A DNA stretch of 64,000 bases from Planctomycetaceae bacterium (GTDB lineage: Bacteria; Planctomycetota; Planctomycetia; Pirellulales; Pirellulaceae). A program made the position numbers and the translations under genes. Shown here piece after piece: positions 63,022 through 64,000 of this stretch. Where the stretch lies: positions 124,001-188,000 of the forward strand of contig JAEUIQ010000008.1 of the NCBI GenBank assembly GCA_016794985.1, written 5' to 3'. Numbering within the stretch: the first letter of the stretch is position 1; each line of letters begins with the position of its first letter. The notes below the pieces were generated by a model, which worked only from the letters and a program-made list of their open reading frames with translations, had not been told where the DNA came from and did no database searches.

Positions 63022-63861
63022 CTAAATACCTTTCAATGATGGTGGATTCGGTGATTTCACACGGCTTTCACCACTGGCAAACGCCGTTACAAGTTCGATT
63101 GCTTCCAATGTGGTTCGCGAAGCAGCCGTATTCGCGGCTCCGACCGCCAATTGCGAAAAACGCTGCTCGTCTATGGTTTCGCACATCAATCGTTTGGTTA
63201 ACGAAACGGAGTGCGGTCCTAATCCGGATAGCTCCTGAGCTTTGTGTTGCCCCAGCGCCCATAGTAGTTCGTTGGCCACGACTTCGTCAAATAGTCCCCA
63301 TCGAACGGCAGTCGCTGAATCGACAGATTTCCCGAAACACAGCAACGAGGTCGCCCGCGCCATGCTCACCCGCCGCGTCAGCAGCGGAGCACTCAAGCCG
63401 GGAGCCAATCCCCACCTCGTTTCGGGCCAACCAATTTCCGCATCGGGCCCAGCCAGTACATAATCGCAAGCCAACACCAGCGCCGCGCCGAACCCGAGTG
63501 CCGGCCCATTGACTGCCGCCAGGACCGGTTTCGGCAAGCGAAGTATCATCTCTAGCAGCTGCTGCATGGCCTTCACTTCTTCGTAGAAGCCTTGCATCAC
63601 CGGCAGTTGTAGTAATCCGTTTTGGTCGCGTTGCTCCATGGTTCGCGCCATTTCTCGCAGGTCCGTCCCCGCAGAGAAGTAGCTGCCCGCCCCAGTCAAA
63701 GTGATCGCGCGAATCCGCTTTTCCTGTTGCAGATCGTCGAGAACATTGAGCAATTCGCCGACCATAGACCGATTCAAGGCGTTGCAAGCTGAGGGACGAT
63801 CCAGAATCACCGTCGCCCCAGGGGCATCAACTCGAACTCGAATTCCAGCTGGCTCACTCAT
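63022..63861 (-). CDS. Enoyl-CoA hydratase/isomerase family protein
   Basis: A 279-residue crotonase-fold enzyme: VILDRPSACNALNRSM, AITLTGAGSYFSAGTDLREM (oxyanion hole), LPKPVLAAVNGPALGFGAALVLACDYVLA, EIGWPETRWGLAPG, and the hexamer region AVRWGLFDEVV. The first catalytic Glu of classical hydratases may be replaced in GFGAALVLACDY, so the exact reaction (hydratase, isomerase or hydrolase) is open. It lies 23 bases downstream of the partial gene at 63885 and two bases upstream of the small gene, so all three are probably co-transcribed. Confidence 0.88.
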   Translation of the reverse strand: MSEPAGIRVRVDAPGATVILDRPSACNALNRSMVGELLNVLDDLQQEKRIRAITLTGAGSYFSAGTDLREMARTMEQRDQNGLLQLPVMQGFYEEVKAMQQLLEMILRLPKPVLAAVNGPALGFGAALVLACDYVLAGPDAEIGWPETRWGLAPGLSAPLLTRRVSMARATSLLCFGKSVDSATAVRWGLFDEVVANELLWALGQHKAQELSGLGPHSVSLTKRLMCETIDEQRFSQLAVGAANTAASRTTLEAIELVTAFASGESRVKSPNPPSLKGI

Positions 63862-63884
63862 CGTCGTGGTCTATGCCCTGAAGA

Positions 63885-64000
63885 CTAGTCTTCAAACGCC
63901 GCATCAAACGCGCGATCGCTGGGCGAGAAGTCCAGACGACGCGTAAACTCGCAAGCTTCTTTGGCTCCGAATTCGCGCTTCATGCCAGAATCTTCCCATT
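63885..64000 (-). CDS. C-terminal end of an unidentified protein (partial)
   Basis: The frame enters from the right edge and ends with TAG at 63885-63887. The readable C-terminus ends [21 protein letters not shown], with [13 protein letters not shown] before it. Too short to assign. Its 23-base spacing to the enoyl-CoA hydratase gene suggests a common operon, perhaps an acyl-CoA pathway. Confidence 0.6.
   Translation of the reverse strand, partial: WEDSGMKREFGAKEACEFTRRLDFSPSDRAFDAAFED

Overview
The window looks like chromosome from a planctomycete, probably a Pirellulales relative of Rhodopirellula/Blastopirellula. The main evidence is a DUF1501 protein beside a very large DUF1549/DUF1553 protein with planctomycete-type cytochrome c motifs. 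A sulfatase, DUF2088 and DUF4058 proteins, many secreted proteins with long low-complexity linkers, roughly 50-55 % GC, and mostly short operons separated by repeat-bearing intergenic DNA fit the same picture. I see no rRNA, tRNA, CRISPR array, prophage or intact insertion sequence.

Layout. 0-3 kb (minus): lipoprotein start, GrpB-like protein, ADP-ribosylglycohydrolase, thioredoxin, and a tiny membrane ORF whose TGA stop is in frame with the thioredoxin. 3.6-10.7 kb (plus): M1 metallopeptidase, sulfatase, membrane protein plus LemA-like protein, HpcH/HpaI aldolase, cyclase/formamidase. 10.7-18 kb (minus): old-yellow-enzyme family oxidoreductase with a DHDPS-like aldolase, DUF3088 protein, ABC ATPase and permease, DUF4058 protein. 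18.2-18.75 kb: a perfectly phased 14-bp minisatellite of 37 copies. 19-24 kb: tryptophan 2,3-dioxygenase, convergent with a degenerate GGDEF protein, then miaE-mtnB-mtnD. 24.5-27.3 kb: sulfate activation genes cysD and cysNC. 27.4-36 kb: small membrane protein, nucleotidyltransferase, DUF1501 plus cytochrome pair, lipoprotein, LarA-like protein. 36.3-45.3 kb: SGNH hydrolase with a basic tail, a second M1 peptidase closely similar to the first, a divergent AlkA-like protein, an active trypsin-like/PDZ protease, a protease-like protein that has lost its catalytic residues and has a PDZ domain inserted in the fold, and a GspF-type membrane protein. 45.7-47.3 kb: repeat-rich intergenic island. 47.3-50.4 kb: hisD-hisC-hisB. 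50.6-53.9 kb: threonine breakdown genes tdh-kbl-ltaE. 54-61 kb: ABC-2 permease, giant secretin and its lipoprotein neighbour, diguanylate cyclase. 61.4-64 kb: alternative GlmU-like enzyme, enoyl-CoA hydratase and flanking small genes.

Themes: sulfur metabolism (sulfatase, sulfate activation, methionine salvage, ms2io6A tRNA hydroxylation), amino-acid breakdown (tryptophan, threonine), periplasmic proteolysis and secretion parts, and two c-di-GMP-related proteins, one probably enzymatically dead but with its allosteric binding motif intact.

The observations most worth following are: a possible UGA/selenocysteine membrane-thioredoxin fusion at 2.5-3.1 kb; the pseudo-protease with a nested PDZ domain; the 14-bp minisatellite; the degenerate GGDEF protein with an intact I-site; and several hairpin-rich intergenic elements shared between the 21.9, 24.0, 28.7-29.2 and 46 kb regions. 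All calls rest on reading the sequence by eye; no database search was run.
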